A DNA stretch of 64,000 nucleotides from contig CALUHJ010000005.1 of NCBI GenBank assembly GCA_944320415.1, positions 1 to 64,000 of the forward strand. Reading direction: 5' to 3'. Below, piece after piece: positions 63,307 to 64,000 of this stretch. Origin of the DNA: an uncultured Bacteroidales bacterium. GTDB lineage: Bacteria; Bacteroidota; Bacteroidia; Bacteroidales; P3. The notes beneath the pieces are model-generated. The model did not search any database, was not told the DNA's origin, and saw only the letters and a list, made by a program, of their open reading frames with translations. Each line of letters starts with the position of its first letter. Position 1 is the stretch's first letter. Made by a program: the position numbers and the translations under genes.

Positions 63307-64000
63307 TTATTCCACCATGTGTGCCTCTGTCTGCAAATCGACATCGAACCTGTCCTTTACCGTCTGCCGTACCCTGAGGGCGAAATCCGCAATTTGTTTT
63401 CCTGTCGCCCCTCCGTAGTTTACCATTACCAGAGCCTGTTTCTCGTGCATTCCCACATTGCCGAATCTTTTACCTTTCAGTCCGCAGGATTCTATCAGCC
63501 AGGCGGCCGAAAGTTTGTATCCGTTCTGTTCTTCAAAGGCAACAAGGTCTTTGAATTTTGATTTCAGCCTTTCATACTCGTCTTTGTCCACGGTGGGATT
63601 TTTGAAGAATGAACCGGCATTGCCCAATATTTTTGGGTCTGGCAGTTTCGAGTTCCTTATTTCCGTTACGATTTCGCAGATTCTTTCCGGAGTCGGATTC
63701 TTTTCCGGGTTTCGTTCCATATATTCTCTCAATGCCTTGTAGTCTGTGTTAGGCACGAAGTTTTTGTTGAGGGAGAATACTACGGAGTGAATCAATTCCT
63801 GTTTGTTTTCCGATTTCCATCTCGAATTTCTGTAACCGAAACGGCAGTCTTCTTTTTTTGTCTGTATGAATTTCTGTCTGGCCATATCGAAGGACTCCAC
63901 CCATGCAATGCTGTCTTCTGCCTGAGCTCCGTATGCCCCTATGTTCTGAACGGGTGCGGCACCGACCGTGCCGGGTATTGCTGCCAGATTCTCTATTCCG
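63307..64000 (-). CDS. murB: UDP-N-acetylmuramate dehydrogenase, 5' end outside the window
   Basis: The visible 231 residues are the C-terminal two-thirds of this FAD enzyme, which reduces UDP-GlcNAc-enolpyruvate in peptidoglycan synthesis. Visible motifs are GIENLAAIPGTVGAAPVQNIGAYG, RNSRWK, ILGNAGSFFKNPTV, AAWLIESCGLKGKRFGNVGMHEKQALVMVNYGGATG and the terminal DFALRVRQTVKDRFDVDLQTE. The frame is open to the edge at 64000, so the start lies beyond it. Confidence 0.93.
   Translation of the reverse strand, partial: GIENLAAIPGTVGAAPVQNIGAYGAQAEDSIAWVESFDMARQKFIQTKKEDCRFGYRNSRWKSENKQELIHSVVFSLNKNFVPNTDYKALREYMERNPEKNPTPERICEIVTEIRNSKLPDPKILGNAGSFFKNPTVDKDEYERLKSKFKDLVAFEEQNGYKLSAAWLIESCGLKGKRFGNVGMHEKQALVMVNYGGATGKQIADFALRVRQTVKDRFDVDLQTEAHMVE

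Overview
The window reads as chromosomal DNA of a member of the Bacteroidota, most likely an anaerobic Bacteroidales. The evidence is as follows. Many genes are preceded by the Bacteroidota promoter -7 element TAnnTTTG and start without a clear Shine-Dalgarno sequence. There is a type IX secretion (T9SS) type B cargo protein and a PorE-like OmpA protein. There is a Bacteroidetes-type succinate dehydrogenase/fumarate reductase (cytochrome b, flavoprotein, iron-sulfur) operon, a TGS-fused uridine kinase and a 1094-residue SecA. An [FeFe]-hydrogenase cluster together with fumarate-reductase-type enzymes points to a fermentative anaerobe. The species cannot be named from the sequence alone.

Layout. 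0.2-5.7 kb: a small secreted protein, arginine decarboxylase (-), an FKBP isomerase lipoprotein, and a two-component system followed by a PepSY-like lipoprotein. 6-14.7 kb: PorE-like OmpA protein, PhoH, an outer-membrane barrel (-), a 1383-residue T9SS cargo protein, RNase H with a viroplasmin domain, and an acyl-CoA thioesterase (-). 14.8-21.7 kb is an accessory island: a 1419-residue protein of unknown function with an 87-residue partner gene, a probable structured non-coding RNA of about 600 nt, and an AT-rich unknown gene whose start lies on a T9 tract. 21.9-30.4 kb: recJ, ettA, and a five-gene hydrogenase cluster made of two thioredoxin-like [2Fe-2S] proteins, a PAS-bearing hydrogenase homologue, a SpoIIE-type phosphatase and a catalytic-type [FeFe]-hydrogenase. 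30.5-36.3 kb: cstA (-), pdxJ, an AspT-like transporter and a U32 peptidase-family protein. 36.6-40.2 kb: sdhC-sdhA-sdhB. 40.3-47.4 kb: a Wzz-type protein, an O-antigen ligase/polymerase, secA, and rpsF-rpsR-rplI. 47.5-51.3 kb: a TrmH-family methyltransferase, then an unstable region in which two decayed copies of the 3' end of rnhB bracket an AT-rich two-gene cassette. 51.3-64 kb (all -): purQ, a polytopic membrane protein, a Ca2+-type P-ATPase, a MATE transporter, an ABC-F protein, TonB, a uridine kinase, tcdA, a hypothetical protein, and murB running off the edge.

Three things stand out. (1) A modular AT-rich dispersed repeat occurs eight times in 64 kb. It is translated in frame inside the TrmH-family methyltransferase and as the C-terminal tail of the O-antigen ligase. 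(2) The 20.1-20.7 kb segment has at least seven local perfect or near-perfect stems and ends in a long terminator hairpin, which fits an undescribed large structured RNA sitting between unknown genes. (3) The rnhB 3'-end remnants look like scars of repeated insertion downstream of that gene. No tRNA, rRNA, CRISPR array or intact transposase was found.
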